Shown in pieces: positions 26,867-37,848 of a DNA stretch of 64,000 bases. Position numbers and translations under genes: made by a program. Source of the DNA: Borreliella afzelii (GTDB lineage Bacteria > Spirochaetota > Spirochaetia > Borreliales > Borreliaceae); contig NZ_JACHGM010000002.1 in NCBI RefSeq assembly GCF_014202295.1, positions 158,941 through 222,940 on the forward strand, written 5' to 3'. Every line of letters begins with the position of its first letter. The first letter of the stretch is position 1. Under the pieces are notes generated by a model. That model did no database searches, was not told the origin of the DNA, and was given only the letters and a program-made list of their open reading frames with translations.

Positions 26867-27421
26867 ATGTTAAATTTTTTGACTGTGAAAAAAGAAAAAA
26901 AAGCATCGCCTTTGTTTATTTTTGATGAAATAAAAACAATAGTGGGTGTTGGTGATTTTTTTAAAGGGGATTTGGTTTCAAATAATTTTATTCGACTTGA
27001 TGGTGATTTTATTGGTACTATTAGTTCTACAAAAAGAGTAATTATTGGAGAGAGCGGGAGGATTAAATCTAGTATTGATGCTAATGAGCTTGTTATTTCT
27101 GGAATGGTTGTAGGCAATATTTATGCTAAAAGCAAGATTAAAATATTTGCATCAGGGTGTGTTATTGGAAATATTTCTTGCAAGTCGATTGAGGTTGAAG
27201 AGGGCGCTATTATTGATGGGTATATGGATATTGGTGCTGAGTATCTTAGAGCTCCTGAGAGAAATACATTTTTCTATACCGGTTCTTATAAGGTTAATGA
27301 AGATCTTTTAATTGAAGTTAATAAGGAATATCAAGAAGAAAAAAAATCTTTTCAACCTTTAGAAGGTGAAGATGATAAATATTTTTCAAGTGTTATGAGT
27401 AAAATAGATGAAAGTAAATAA
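26867..27421 (+). CDS. Bactofilin-family protein
   Basis: A 184-residue cytoskeletal protein of the bactofilin (DUF583) family. The central region (about 28-125) shows the short beta-helix repeats of the family, for example IRLDGDFIGTISSTKRVIIG, ISGMVVGNIYAKSKI and GCVIGNISCKSIEVEEGAII. The C-terminal tail is charged and probably flexible. Bactofilins polymerise without nucleotide and act as membrane-near scaffolds. It follows the M23 gene without a gap and overlaps the next gene by 14 bp, so all three are translationally linked. Matches BB0245. Confidence 0.9.
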   Translation: MLNFLTVKKEKKASPLFIFDEIKTIVGVGDFFKGDLVSNNFIRLDGDFIGTISSTKRVIIGESGRIKSSIDANELVISGMVVGNIYAKSKIKIFASGCVIGNISCKSIEVEEGAIIDGYMDIGAEYLRAPERNTFFYTGSYKVNEDLLIEVNKEYQEEKKSFQPLEGEDDKYFSSVMSKIDESK

Positions 27422-27902
27422 TTTGATTGCTGGGGCATTAAATCTTAATTCAAAAGATTATAAAAAAGGTGGTAAAAAAGTATTTTTTGATAAGAGTAAT
27501 GTTTTTTCTTCAGTGTTTCAGACTGAAAGTGTTAAAGAAGATAAGCGTTTTATTTTGCTTGAAAATGGCGAATTTAATCTTGATTTGATTAAAAATATGT
27601 TAGATGGAATTAACGAGATTGGCGAGAGACTTTTGAGCGAGCCTTCAAGGCAAAATGTTATTTTTTACAAAAAAGTTATTTCAGAGTTTATATCTATTAT
27701 AATATCATCTTCTGTTTGTTTGAAAGAGCAAAAAGGGGGGAGTTTGGGAGATCCCAAGCGTCCCAAATATAGAATTATTAAGATTATTAACGATAAGCTA
27801 GACAAACTTGCCTATTCTGTTTTGCAAAATCAAATGAGCCAGATTAAACTTTTAGATAGCATTGAAGAAATTCAAGGTTTACTTGTGAATTTACTAATGT
27901 AA
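27408..27902 (+). CDS. YaaR-like (DUF327) protein
   Basis: A 164-residue protein with no signal or membrane segment. The C-terminal half fits the YaaR/DUF327 family: VIFYKKVISEFISIIISSS, then a basic RPKYRIIKIINDKLDKLAYSV and a closing LLDSIEEIQGLLVNLLM. The biochemical function of this family is unknown to me. Co-translation with bactofilin and M23 peptidase suggests a role in the same envelope machine, which is inference from position. A strong hairpin terminator follows. Matches BB0244. Confidence 0.72.
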   Translation: MKVNNLIAGALNLNSKDYKKGGKKVFFDKSNVFSSVFQTESVKEDKRFILLENGEFNLDLIKNMLDGINEIGERLLSEPSRQNVIFYKKVISEFISIIISSSVCLKEQKGGSLGDPKRPKYRIIKIINDKLDKLAYSVLQNQMSQIKLLDSIEEIQGLLVNLLM

Positions 27903-27943
27903 ATTAGGTTTGGGGCTTTTAAAATATTTTAAATTTTAAATTA

Positions 27944-27968
27944 AAAGGGATTGTTTAACAATCCCTTT
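27944..27968. terminator. Bidirectional hairpin terminator
   Basis: Perfect 10-bp arms AAAGGGATTG and CAATCCCTTT flank a TTTAA loop, with A- and T-rich flanks. It lies between two convergent transcripts, the M23-bactofilin-YaaR operon ending at 27902 and glpD ending at 27989. This is the clearest intrinsic terminator in the window. Confidence 0.85.
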
Positions 27969-27988
27969 GTTGAATAGTAAATATTAAA

Positions 27989-29578
27989 TTAATTATTAAT
28001 TAAGTATTTTTTACTTAATTCTAAAAAGTTTTTTATTTCTTCATTTTTCCACTCTTCAGATTTATTTAATTTTTTCATCATTATTTCAGCAACTCTTGGA
28101 GCAGCTTCAATTGCAGCTTGGGGATTTAAAGGTAACGATCTTGTTCTTCTTGCTAAAACATCATCAATAGTTTTGGCTTGCTCAAATTCAATTGAAAAAG
28201 CTATTTGAGCTTCATTTAAATCTAAGTTTTCGTGTATCTTTTTGTCAAACCCTTCCATATTTTTTAGAATTTCAAAGTCACTACCATAAGCTCTAAAAGG
28301 TTCAGGAATTTTTATTGCCTCTTCTTTTTTAAGATAGCCGTGTAACTTTAAATCTTCTGTAGTTGCTGGATAATTTGGTATTAAATTTTTTTCTATGGCC
28401 TTGAGCAAGGTTTTTTCTGCCATTTTTCTATATGTAGTATATTTCCCCCCTGCTATTGTAATAAGATTTGAATCTGATATAAATATTTTTTCATTTCTTG
28501 AAATTTTTGAAGTGTTGCCTTCAGCTTTTGGATCCATTATTAATGGTCTTATTCCAGTATATACGCTTTTTATATCTGATTTTTCTATTTTAATATTTAA
28601 ATAGTTATTTAAATTATTAATTATAAAGTCAACCTCTTCATCAAATCTTTTGGGTTCTACTTCTATCTCTTTTATTGGAATGTCGGTGCTTCCACAAACA
28701 ACACTATCATACCAAGGAATAGCAAATAAAATTCTATTATCGCTAGTTTTAGGTATTAATATTGCATGATTTTTAGGGAATTTGTCTTTTTTGATTATTA
28801 AATGACTACCTTGGGAAGGTTTGATAATGTTTAAAGCTTTTTCATCGTCTAATTTTCTTATTTCATCTGAAAATATTCCTGTTGCGTTTATTATACATTT
28901 GCTTTTTAATGAAATTTGCTCTTTTGACAATTTATTTTGTATGACAACCCCTGAAAGTTTTCCGTTTTCCTTGTTGAATTTTTTAAGCTCCGTGTAGTTG
29001 AGGGCAATACCCCCTTTTTCAGTAAAAGTTCTCAATAATGTTATTGCCATCCTAGCATCATCGAATGAATCATCGTAATATAGAACAGAGCATTTAAGAC
29101 CCTCTGCTTTAATATTAGGAGCTTTTTCAATGGTAGATGTTTTGGATAGTAATTTAGTTTTGTATTTGGTAGCTTTTTCTTTACCCATAAGATTGTGGTA
29201 ATAAGTTAGCCCAAAATAATAATAAGGTATTTCTAATATGTTATAAATAGGAGTAATAAATGCGCATTCATTAATTAAATGGGGTGCATTTTTTTCAAGA
29301 ACGGCTTTTTCGTGTAAGGCTTCTTTAACCAAAGAAATATTCCATTGAGCTAAATATCTTACTCCACCGTGAATTAATTTGCTTGATCTAGAGGAAGTTC
29401 CTTTTGCGTAATCAAATTTTTCTATAAGTATTGCTTTATATCCCCTTGTGATTGCGTCTACTGCAATACCAAGACCTGTTGCGCCTCCTCCAATTATTAT
29501 AAGATCAAATTCTTGATTTTCAAGATCTTTTAATTTTGCTTCTTTGTTATTATTCATGAAATTCAAATATTCCTCCAT
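27989..29578 (-). CDS. glpD: Glycerol-3-phosphate dehydrogenase
   Basis: FAD-dependent, membrane-associated enzyme oxidising glycerol-3-phosphate to dihydroxyacetone phosphate for glycolysis. The FAD dinucleotide motif IIGGGATGLGIAVDA lies at about residues 29-43, with SSRSSKLIHGGVRYL following. 529 residues is normal. Start choice is not settled. The ATG at 29578 is followed at once by GGAGG, which would serve better as a ribosome site for the in-frame TTG at 29566. ATG 29557 is a third option, and all lie before the FAD motif. Last gene of the glp operon. Matches BB0243. Confidence 0.94.
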   Translation of the reverse strand: MEEYLNFMNNNKEAKLKDLENQEFDLIIIGGGATGLGIAVDAITRGYKAILIEKFDYAKGTSSRSSKLIHGGVRYLAQWNISLVKEALHEKAVLEKNAPHLINECAFITPIYNILEIPYYYFGLTYYHNLMGKEKATKYKTKLLSKTSTIEKAPNIKAEGLKCSVLYYDDSFDDARMAITLLRTFTEKGGIALNYTELKKFNKENGKLSGVVIQNKLSKEQISLKSKCIINATGIFSDEIRKLDDEKALNIIKPSQGSHLIIKKDKFPKNHAILIPKTSDNRILFAIPWYDSVVCGSTDIPIKEIEVEPKRFDEEVDFIINNLNNYLNIKIEKSDIKSVYTGIRPLIMDPKAEGNTSKISRNEKIFISDSNLITIAGGKYTTYRKMAEKTLLKAIEKNLIPNYPATTEDLKLHGYLKKEEAIKIPEPFRAYGSDFEILKNMEGFDKKIHENLDLNEAQIAFSIEFEQAKTIDDVLARRTRSLPLNPQAAIEAAPRVAEIMMKKLNKSEEWKNEEIKNFLELSKKYLINN

Positions 29579-29690
29579 TTTGGTTAATTTCTTTTCTTTT
29601 TAATTAAATGCTAGATTTGAGAAATTCGCAAAGTTCATTTGTTTTAATTTTATTGGATAATGCAATAAACCAATTTCATTAGCAAATTTT

Positions 29691-29930
29691 TCAATTTTTT
29701 GTGATTTTTCTTTCGTTTACTATGTTATTAAACATTTTTATGTATTTCTCGAATGAATTATATCCTTTTTTGTAAGGTGTAGATAGTTTATTTCTTGAAT
29801 CCATTTGTAATATTAATGGATATCGATGAAAAAATTTAATTAAGAGCTTTTTGTATAATTGATTTATTTGCTTGCCATGCATTTTTATTATATGCTGTTT
29901 TAATTTTAAAAAATCAAATAAATTGTGCAT
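29691..29930 (-). CDS. Small conserved protein of the glp operon, possibly frameshifted
   Basis: A 79-residue basic, Lys/Tyr/Phe-rich protein with no signal peptide or recognisable domain, between glpK and glpD on the same strand (BB0242 position). Its frame ends just after a run of six A residues (complement of 29695-29700). If one of these is skipped the frame continues, as KIEKFANEIGLLHYPIKLKQ and ten more residues, to a stop at 29600-29602, giving about 110 residues. The gene may therefore be frameshifted in this strain, or the base count in the run may be wrong. Function unknown. Confidence 0.6.
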   Translation of the reverse strand: MHNLFDFLKLKQHIIKMHGKQINQLYKKLLIKFFHRYPLILQMDSRNKLSTPYKKGYNSFEKYIKMFNNIVNERKITKN

Positions 29931-29984
29931 AATTTTGTTCCCTGTATATTTTTGTTATAATCTTTAAAGTTCCGTTTTGAACTT

Positions 29985-31490
29985 TTATAGACTATGAGAA
30001 TTCTGTATCCAGGATTTTGATCTTTCAATTGCTCTGTTCCAATTCTCAAGAAGTTTTTCTTTTTGATTTTTTGGCATTGATGGTTCGAATATCTTATCTA
30101 CTTGCCAAAGACTTACAATTTCTTCGGCGCTTTGCCAATAACCTGATGCAAGCCCTGCAAGATAAGCAGCTCCAAGAGCGGTTGTTTCTGTTATTTTTGG
30201 TCTTACAACTTTACATTCTAAAAGATCAGCTTGAAATTGCATTAATAGATTATTTTGACTTGCTCCCCCGTCTACTCTTAATTCTTTAATTTCAAAATTA
30301 GGAATGGATTTTTTCATGGTATTTAGTATATCAAAACTTTGAAATGCGATGCTCTCAAGAGCAGCTCTTGTAATGTGAGCTTTTGTTGATCCTCTTGTTA
30401 TTCCGATGATTGTTCCTCTTGCATAAGAATCCCAATGAGGTGCACCAAGGCCAACAAATGCTGGCACAAAATAAACTCCCCCATTATCTGAAGCAGAGCT
30501 TGCTAATGATTCTGCATCTGAACTTTTTCTGAAAAATTCAAGACCGTCTCTTAGCCATTGGATTACGGCTCCACCAATAAAAACACTTCCTTCAAGAACA
30601 TAAGTTACAGATTTTTTTCTTCCCCATGCAATTGAAGTTAAAAGCCTTTCATGGTTAATAATTGGTTCTTTTCCTATATTTACTGTTAAAAAGCAACCAG
30701 TTCCATATGTGTTTTTAGCCATACCTTTTTTAAGGCAAGCTTGTCCAAATGTTGCTGCAAATTGATCTCCTGCAATTCCTGCAATAGGAATTTCTGCTCC
30801 AAATAGCGATTTATCTGTTTTACCATATATTGTAGAACTTTCTTTAAGTTCGGGCAAAATTGCTTTTGGAATATTTAATATGTTTAAAAGTTCATCATCC
30901 CATTCTAATGTTTTAATGTTTAACAACAATGTTCTTGAAGCATTGGAGTAATCAGTTGCATGTACTTTTTTTTGAGTTAGATTCCATAATAGCCATGTAT
31001 CTATTGTTCCAAAGCATAATTCACCATTTTCAGCTTTTTGTCTGGCGCCCTCTACATTATCCAAGATCCACAGTATTTTTGTTCCGCTAAAATAAGAATC
31101 TAACACTAAGCCTGTTTTTTCCAAAATAATTTTATCTTTTCCTTCTTTTGTTAATTGGTCACAAATTTTTGCAGTTCTTCTGTCTTGCCATACTATTGCA
31201 TTGTAAATGGGTTTTCCTGTATTTTTTTCCCATATAACTGTAGTTTCTCTTTGATTAGTTATTCCAATAGCATCAACTTCATTTGGTAAAATTCTTGAAT
31301 TTGCAAGAGCTTCTGTTATAACTCCAAGTTGTGATCCCCATATTTCGGTAGGATCGTGTTCCACCCAGCTTGGTTGTGGATAAATTTGAGTAAATTCTTT
31401 TTGAGCAATCCCTTTTATGTTTGCATTTTTGTCAAATACTATTGCTCTTGAGCTAGTAGTACCTTGATCAATAGATAAAATATATTTCAT
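29985..31490 (-). CDS. glpK: Glycerol kinase
   Basis: Phosphorylates imported glycerol to glycerol-3-phosphate, trapping it for glycolysis or phospholipid and lipoprotein synthesis. The 501-residue protein starts with the FGGY-family phosphate loop [15 protein letters not shown] and contains [29 protein letters not shown] and [16 protein letters not shown], all typical of GlpK. AAGGAG precedes the ATG. Second gene of glpF-glpK-BB0242-glpD. The operon is known to be up-regulated in the tick phase through Rrp1/c-di-GMP and lowered by RpoS in the mammal. Matches BB0241. Confidence 0.96.
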   Translation of the reverse strand: MKYILSIDQGTTSSRAIVFDKNANIKGIAQKEFTQIYPQPSWVEHDPTEIWGSQLGVITEALANSRILPNEVDAIGITNQRETTVIWEKNTGKPIYNAIVWQDRRTAKICDQLTKEGKDKIILEKTGLVLDSYFSGTKILWILDNVEGARQKAENGELCFGTIDTWLLWNLTQKKVHATDYSNASRTLLLNIKTLEWDDELLNILNIPKAILPELKESSTIYGKTDKSLFGAEIPIAGIAGDQFAATFGQACLKKGMAKNTYGTGCFLTVNIGKEPIINHERLLTSIAWGRKKSVTYVLEGSVFIGGAVIQWLRDGLEFFRKSSDAESLASSASDNGGVYFVPAFVGLGAPHWDSYARGTIIGITRGSTKAHITRAALESIAFQSFDILNTMKKSIPNFEIKELRVDGGASQNNLLMQFQADLLECKVVRPKITETTALGAAYLAGLASGYWQSAEEIVSLWQVDKIFEPSMPKNQKEKLLENWNRAIERSKSWIQNSHSL

Positions 31491-31527
31491 AATTTCTCCT
31501 TTTTATTTTAACAAAGATAAATATCTT

Positions 31528-32292
31528 TTAATCTTTGTTATTTTTTAGTGTAAATTCGTAAATTGTAGCGCCTAAAATTGCTCCAATTATTGGCCCAATT
31601 ATTGGCACAATAAATACACTTAGGTTGTTAAAGCCATGATTTTTAAATCCAGCAAATAAGAGTAAAATTCTTGGTCCCAGATCCCTTGCAGGATTAATAG
31701 CATAACCGTTCATTCCTCCAAAACTTATTCCTATTGCCAAAACCACTGCTCCTATAATAAATGGAAGAAATGGATTGTCGTTGTGTTTTTTTACAAAATC
31801 CCCAACAACAGAAATTAAAAACATTAGCAAAAAAGTTCCAAAAACTTGATCAATAAATCCAGGTAAAAATCCAGGAATAGCAGGGAAAGTTGCCATTATG
31901 CCTTGAGTATTTTCTAGGCCAGGATCCATTTCTACCCATTTAGGATAAAATACGACAAGTGTCATTAATGCACCTGTGAATGCTCCTAATATTTGCGCTA
32001 CAATGTAATGTAAAAGTTTTGAAACGGGAAATTTTCCAACACTTGCTAGTCCTATGCTAACAGCCGGGTTTAGGTGTGCTCCGCTAATTCTTGCTGATGT
32101 ATAAATACCAAACGTTACACCCAGTCCCCATCCAAATACTATATTTGTATATCCCCCTTTTATTATTTCCCCTGCCACTTCAGGACTTGAGGGAAATAAT
32201 ACTGTCATTGCAACAGATCCAGTTCCTAGAGCTAATAGAATAAATGTTCCCAAAAATTCCGATATAAATTCTTGGAATTTTGTATAATTCAT
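31528..32292 (-). CDS. glpF: Glycerol uptake facilitator
   Basis: Inner-membrane aquaglyceroporin for passive glycerol entry. The two pore half-helices carry the NPA motifs, SGAHLNPAVSIG (about 65-76) and GYAINPARDLGPR (about 198-210). The aspartate after the second NPA is typical of glycerol facilitators as opposed to water channels. Six membrane helices in 254 residues, with a long loop between helices 3 and 5 (YPKWVEMDPGLENTQG). AAGGAG precedes the ATG. First gene of the operon, about 194 nt after the predicted transcription start. Matches BB0240. Confidence 0.95.
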   Translation of the reverse strand: MNYTKFQEFISEFLGTFILLALGTGSVAMTVLFPSSPEVAGEIIKGGYTNIVFGWGLGVTFGIYTSARISGAHLNPAVSIGLASVGKFPVSKLLHYIVAQILGAFTGALMTLVVFYPKWVEMDPGLENTQGIMATFPAIPGFLPGFIDQVFGTFLLMFLISVVGDFVKKHNDNPFLPFIIGAVVLAIGISFGGMNGYAINPARDLGPRILLLFAGFKNHGFNNLSVFIVPIIGPIIGAILGATIYEFTLKNNKD

Positions 32293-32486
32293 ATTTTGTC
32301 TCCTTATTTTTATAACAATTTTATTTTTCTTAAAAAGTTTTAATTTTGAATTTTTGAATTTTGATATATTAAATTTTTTAATTAAATTTTATTGTGCTTT
32401 TAGCAAAATGGTTAGATTTTTTATATTATAGCCTCTTTCTTTCAAGAATAATTAATATTTTTAATTATAGCTTTATAATATTTATA
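32293..32486 (-). promoter_or_regulatory. Predicted 5-prime leader of glpFKD mRNA
   Basis: Between the predicted promoter (-10 at 32493-32498) and glpF lies a leader of about 194 nt that is almost entirely A and U, with no open frame of note. Published work describes a 5-prime UTR of close to this length for the B. burgdorferi glp operon and a role for it in RpoS-linked repression and SpoVG binding. I cannot define an aptamer or attenuator in it by eye. Confidence 0.55.
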
Positions 32487-32492
32487 TTTAAT

Positions 32493-32521
32493 ATATTATT
32501 TTTAATTAAGATTAATGTCAA
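32493..32521 (-). promoter_or_regulatory. Promoter of the glp operon
   Basis: On the minus strand a consensus -35 TTGACA (32516-32521) is followed after 17 nt by TAATAT (32493-32498). The start site would be near 32486, which gives a leader of about 194 nt, in line with the roughly 195 nt I recall for this operon. The -35 overlaps one arm of the 13-bp palindrome at 32519-32552. Confidence 0.65.
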
Positions 32522-32552
32522 TAATTTAAAATTTTTAATTTTTAAATTATTG
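32519..32552. repeat. Perfect 13-bp palindrome overlapping the glp -35
   Basis: CAATAATTTAAAA at 32519-32531 and its exact complement TTTTAAATTATTG at 32540-32552 flank an 8-nt loop. The proximal arm includes the first three bases of the minus-strand -35 hexamer. It lies in the 408-bp divergent gap between glpF and the nucleoside kinase gene. Position and symmetry fit an operator for a dimeric regulator. As the sequence is AT-rich, chance and UP-element roles remain possible. The rest of the gap towards 32697 is T-rich with no gene visible. Confidence 0.6.
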
Positions 32553-32700
32553 ATTTCTTTCCCAAAATTTGTTTAAGGATTTTTTATTTTATATTAAAAT
32601 TTTTACATTGGACTTTTTGATTTATTAAGTTTTATGTTTTAGAAATTCTTTTTTTTTGTTTATATATGGATTATTTAAGTTATTTTTGGAGGTAGACTTG

Positions 32701-33303
32701 GTGATTGTAATAGAAGGTTTAATTGGGGTAGGAAAAACTACTCTTGGAAATATTTTATCAAAAGAGTTGAAAGTTCCTTTTTACAGTGAGCTGAATAATG
32801 ATTTTACTTTGGCTGTATTAGATAAATTTTATAAGGATAAATCCAGATGGGCATTCCCAGTTCAAATTAATTTTCTTAATGAGAGGTTTAAGCTAATAAA
32901 AGGCGTATTTAGAACAAAAGGAGGCATACTTGACAGATCTATTTATGGTGATTGTGTGTTTGCTTCTCTTTTAAATTGCGATGGGCATATCTCTGATGAG
33001 GAGTATAAAATATATATTGATCTTCTTGATAATATGCTTGAACATTCTCAGCGACCAAGTTTGCTTATTTATCTTGATTGCAGTATTGATGAGGTTGAGC
33101 GCAGAATTAAAAATAGAAATAGAAGTTTTGAAATGAATATCCCTAGAGATTATCTTGAGGGCCTTAATAAGAAATATTTGAAGTGGTATAATGAATATAG
33201 CTTGTCTTCAAAGATAAAATTTTCTTACGATAATATAAATATTTTTGACGAAGAAGATAAGAATAAAGTGATTTCTTTAATTAGAGATAAACTTGTATTA
33301 TAA
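32701..33303 (+). CDS. dck: Deoxynucleoside kinase family protein
   Basis: A 200-residue P-loop kinase of the deoxyadenosine/deoxyguanosine kinase (dNK) family, phosphorylating salvaged deoxynucleosides. The Walker A motif is GLIGVGKTTLG at the N-terminus. ILDRSIYGDCVFA carries the family DRS motif, and IKNRNRSFEMNIP resembles the lid arginines. Borrelia lacks de novo purine synthesis and depends on salvage. A longer frame opens at 32656, but GGAGG at 32688-32692 places the start at GTG 32701 or TTG 32698. Divergent from glpF. Matches BB0239. Confidence 0.85.
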   Translation: MIVIEGLIGVGKTTLGNILSKELKVPFYSELNNDFTLAVLDKFYKDKSRWAFPVQINFLNERFKLIKGVFRTKGGILDRSIYGDCVFASLLNCDGHISDEEYKIYIDLLDNMLEHSQRPSLLIYLDCSIDEVERRIKNRNRSFEMNIPRDYLEGLNKKYLKWYNEYSLSSKIKFSYDNINIFDEEDKNKVISLIRDKLVL

Positions 33304-33317
33304 TTACTTATAGTAGA

Positions 33318-33345
33318 TTGACATTCTTTTGTTTTATTTTAAAAG
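33318..33345 (+). promoter_or_regulatory. Possible promoter of the BB0238 gene
   Basis: Consensus TTGACA at 33318-33323, then TAAAAG at 33340-33345 after 16 nt, in the short gap before the gene at 33368. The -10 is weak. GGAGG follows just before the chosen ATG. Confidence 0.35.
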
Positions 33346-33349
33346 CTGA

Positions 33350-35646
<2,297 letters not shown>

Positions 35647-35774
35647 TTTTCCTCTTTTTTACTATTATTACTATTATTAGTAGTAATATAATGATGTAAT
35701 ATATTTAACATTATCATTAATAATTTTATATGATAGCATTAATTTTTTTGTATTATTTTTGGAAAATTTATGCT

Positions 35775-35780
35775 TATAAT
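35775..35780 (+). promoter_or_regulatory. Extended -10 element for the gene at 35807
   Basis: TATAAT preceded by TGCT (bases 35771-35774), giving an extended -10-like element 27 bp before the ATG. No strong -35 is evident. It lies in the 160-bp divergent gap between lnt and the gene at 35807, which otherwise holds a run of ATT/ACT triplets near lnt. Confidence 0.45.
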
Positions 35781-35806
35781 ATGTCTTTGAAAGAGTAAAG
35801 GGAATT

Positions 35807-37813
35807 ATGTTGATTTTTGGTTTTGTTGGTTTGTTTTTTTTTAATTTTTTTAATTTACATGCTCAAGGAATAGTTACCAATAAAGATGCTCAAGAAGAGT
35901 TTAAATGGGCTCTTAATTCCTATAATAATGGAATTTATGATGATGCTCTTTTATCTTTTAAAAAAATTTTAAGCTTTGATCCTAATAACCTTGATTATCA
36001 TTTTTGGGCTGGCAATGTTTATTATAGACTAGGTTATGTTGAAGAAGCTTTAATGGAATGGAGAAATTTAAAAGATCAGGGTTATAAGGTCCCTTATCTT
36101 AGGCATTTAATTTCTACTATTGAGCAAAGGAGAGGCATTTTTTCAAATTATGAGCTTAAGTTTAAAAAACTTGTAAAAGTTGCTTCTCTTGATAATTCTA
36201 TTTATAAAAGGCCACATGGGTATCAGATTACATCTTTGAGGGCTGATAAGTATGGTGGATATTATGCTGCAAACTTTGTAGGTAATGAAATATTGTATTT
36301 TGATGTTAATAATAATGTTAATGCTTTAGTTAAAGATGGATTTAGTTATTTAAAATCACCTTATGATGTTATTGAAGCCAATGATTTGCTTTATGTGACT
36401 CTTTATTCCAGTGATGAAATTGGTGTTTACGATAAAGTTCTTGGAGTTAAAAGGAGATCTATTGGAAAAAAAGGCACAAAAGATGGTGAATTGCTTGCTC
36501 CTCAGTATATGGCTATTGATAAGAGAAATTATATTTATGTGAGTGAGTGGGGAAATAAAAGAGTTAGTAAATTTGGACTTGAGGGTGATTTTATTTTGCA
36601 TTTTGGTTATAGAACTTCGGGCTACAAGGGCCTTTTAGGCCCCACAGGCGTTACTTATTTGAATGAAAACATTTATGTTGCAGATTCTCTGAGAAATACT
36701 ATTGAAGTTTTTGACACTAGTGGCAATCATTTGTATTCAGTTTTTACTTCTATTGAAGGAATAGAGGGGCTTAGTAGTGATTCTGTTGGAAACAATGTTA
36801 TAGTATCTTCAAAAGATGGTGTTTATAAGTACAATATTGCTAAAAAGACAATTACAAAAATTTTAAAAGCAGATAAATTGAATTCTAAAATTTCTTCATC
36901 TATTTTGGATGCCAATAATCAGATGATTGTCTCGGATTTTAATAATGCCAAGGTTTCAGTTTACAAGAGTGATTCAAGTCTTTATGACAGTTTAAATGTT
37001 GATGTTAGAAGAATAGTTAGACTTGGGGGGCCTAAAATTTATGTTGAGCTTAATGTTAGCAGTAAAAGCGGGTTACCGGTTGTTGGGCTTAAGAGTGAAA
37101 ATTTTTCAATTGCAAATGAAAATTATTACATTGTTAATCCCAAGGTAGCGTACAATGTAAATGCTTCAAAAGATATTAATATAGCAGTTGTTTTTGATAA
37201 ATCTTCTTATATGAAAAATTATGATTTAGATCAAATCATGGGTTTAAATACTTTAATAGAGTCGTCAAAAAATAAAAACTTTAGTTTTATAAATGCAACA
37301 AATGTGCCCATTATAGATAATATTGAAAGCTTGACAAATAGCATTAAAAACACAAGTTCTCTTGGTCCTTATAGTACAGATACTGTAAAAACAGATGTTA
37401 GTTTGAAGTTAGCAGGTTCTGGACTTATGTCAAAAAGCTCAAGAAGAGCAGTAGTTTATTTTAGTGGTGGTGTTTTAAATCGTAAAGCTTTTGAAAAGTA
37501 CTCTTTAGATACAATAGTAAGCTATTATAAAAATAATGATATAAGATTTTACTTAATATTATTTGGCAACGGTCTTGTTGATAGTAAGCTTCAATATTTA
37601 GTTGATGAAACAGGCGGTGCTATAATTCCTTTTTCATCTTATGAAGGAGTGTCTAAAGTTTATGATTTAATTTTAGAACAAAAAACGGGTACTTATTTGT
37701 TAGAATATTATTATCCAGGCCCTCAAGAGCCCAATAAATATTTTAATTTATCTGTTGAAGTAAATATCAATCAACAGACTGGAAGAGGGGAGTTTGCATA
37801 TTTTATTAATTAG
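35807..37813 (+). CDS. Secreted TPR, beta-propeller and VWA-like protein
   Basis: A 668-residue exported protein (signal peptide ending near LHAQG). It has a TPR-like part (about 25-100, DALLSFKKILSFDPNNLDYH), an NHL-type beta-propeller (about 125-400, e.g. LLAPQYMAIDKRNYIYVSEW and GPTGVTYLNENIYVADSLRN) and a von Willebrand A-like domain (about 430-635) opening with DINIAVVFDKSSYM. The metal-site motif is degenerate: DKSSY in place of DxSxS. Such architecture suggests a periplasmic or surface protein-interaction scaffold. No enzyme motif is seen. Matches BB0236. Confidence 0.75.
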   Translation: MLIFGFVGLFFFNFFNLHAQGIVTNKDAQEEFKWALNSYNNGIYDDALLSFKKILSFDPNNLDYHFWAGNVYYRLGYVEEALMEWRNLKDQGYKVPYLRHLISTIEQRRGIFSNYELKFKKLVKVASLDNSIYKRPHGYQITSLRADKYGGYYAANFVGNEILYFDVNNNVNALVKDGFSYLKSPYDVIEANDLLYVTLYSSDEIGVYDKVLGVKRRSIGKKGTKDGELLAPQYMAIDKRNYIYVSEWGNKRVSKFGLEGDFILHFGYRTSGYKGLLGPTGVTYLNENIYVADSLRNTIEVFDTSGNHLYSVFTSIEGIEGLSSDSVGNNVIVSSKDGVYKYNIAKKTITKILKADKLNSKISSSILDANNQMIVSDFNNAKVSVYKSDSSLYDSLNVDVRRIVRLGGPKIYVELNVSSKSGLPVVGLKSENFSIANENYYIVNPKVAYNVNASKDINIAVVFDKSSYMKNYDLDQIMGLNTLIESSKNKNFSFINATNVPIIDNIESLTNSIKNTSSLGPYSTDTVKTDVSLKLAGSGLMSKSSRRAVVYFSGGVLNRKAFEKYSLDTIVSYYKNNDIRFYLILFGNGLVDSKLQYLVDETGGAIIPFSSYEGVSKVYDLILEQKTGTYLLEYYYPGPQEPNKYFNLSVEVNINQQTGRGEFAYFIN

Positions 37814-37848
37814 ATTGCTTTTTGATTTTATTAGGGAGGGGGTGAGTT

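Noticed and set aside
30017..30289. Plus-strand 90-codon frame inside glpK
   Set aside because: Antisense shadow of a fully conserved glpK segment.
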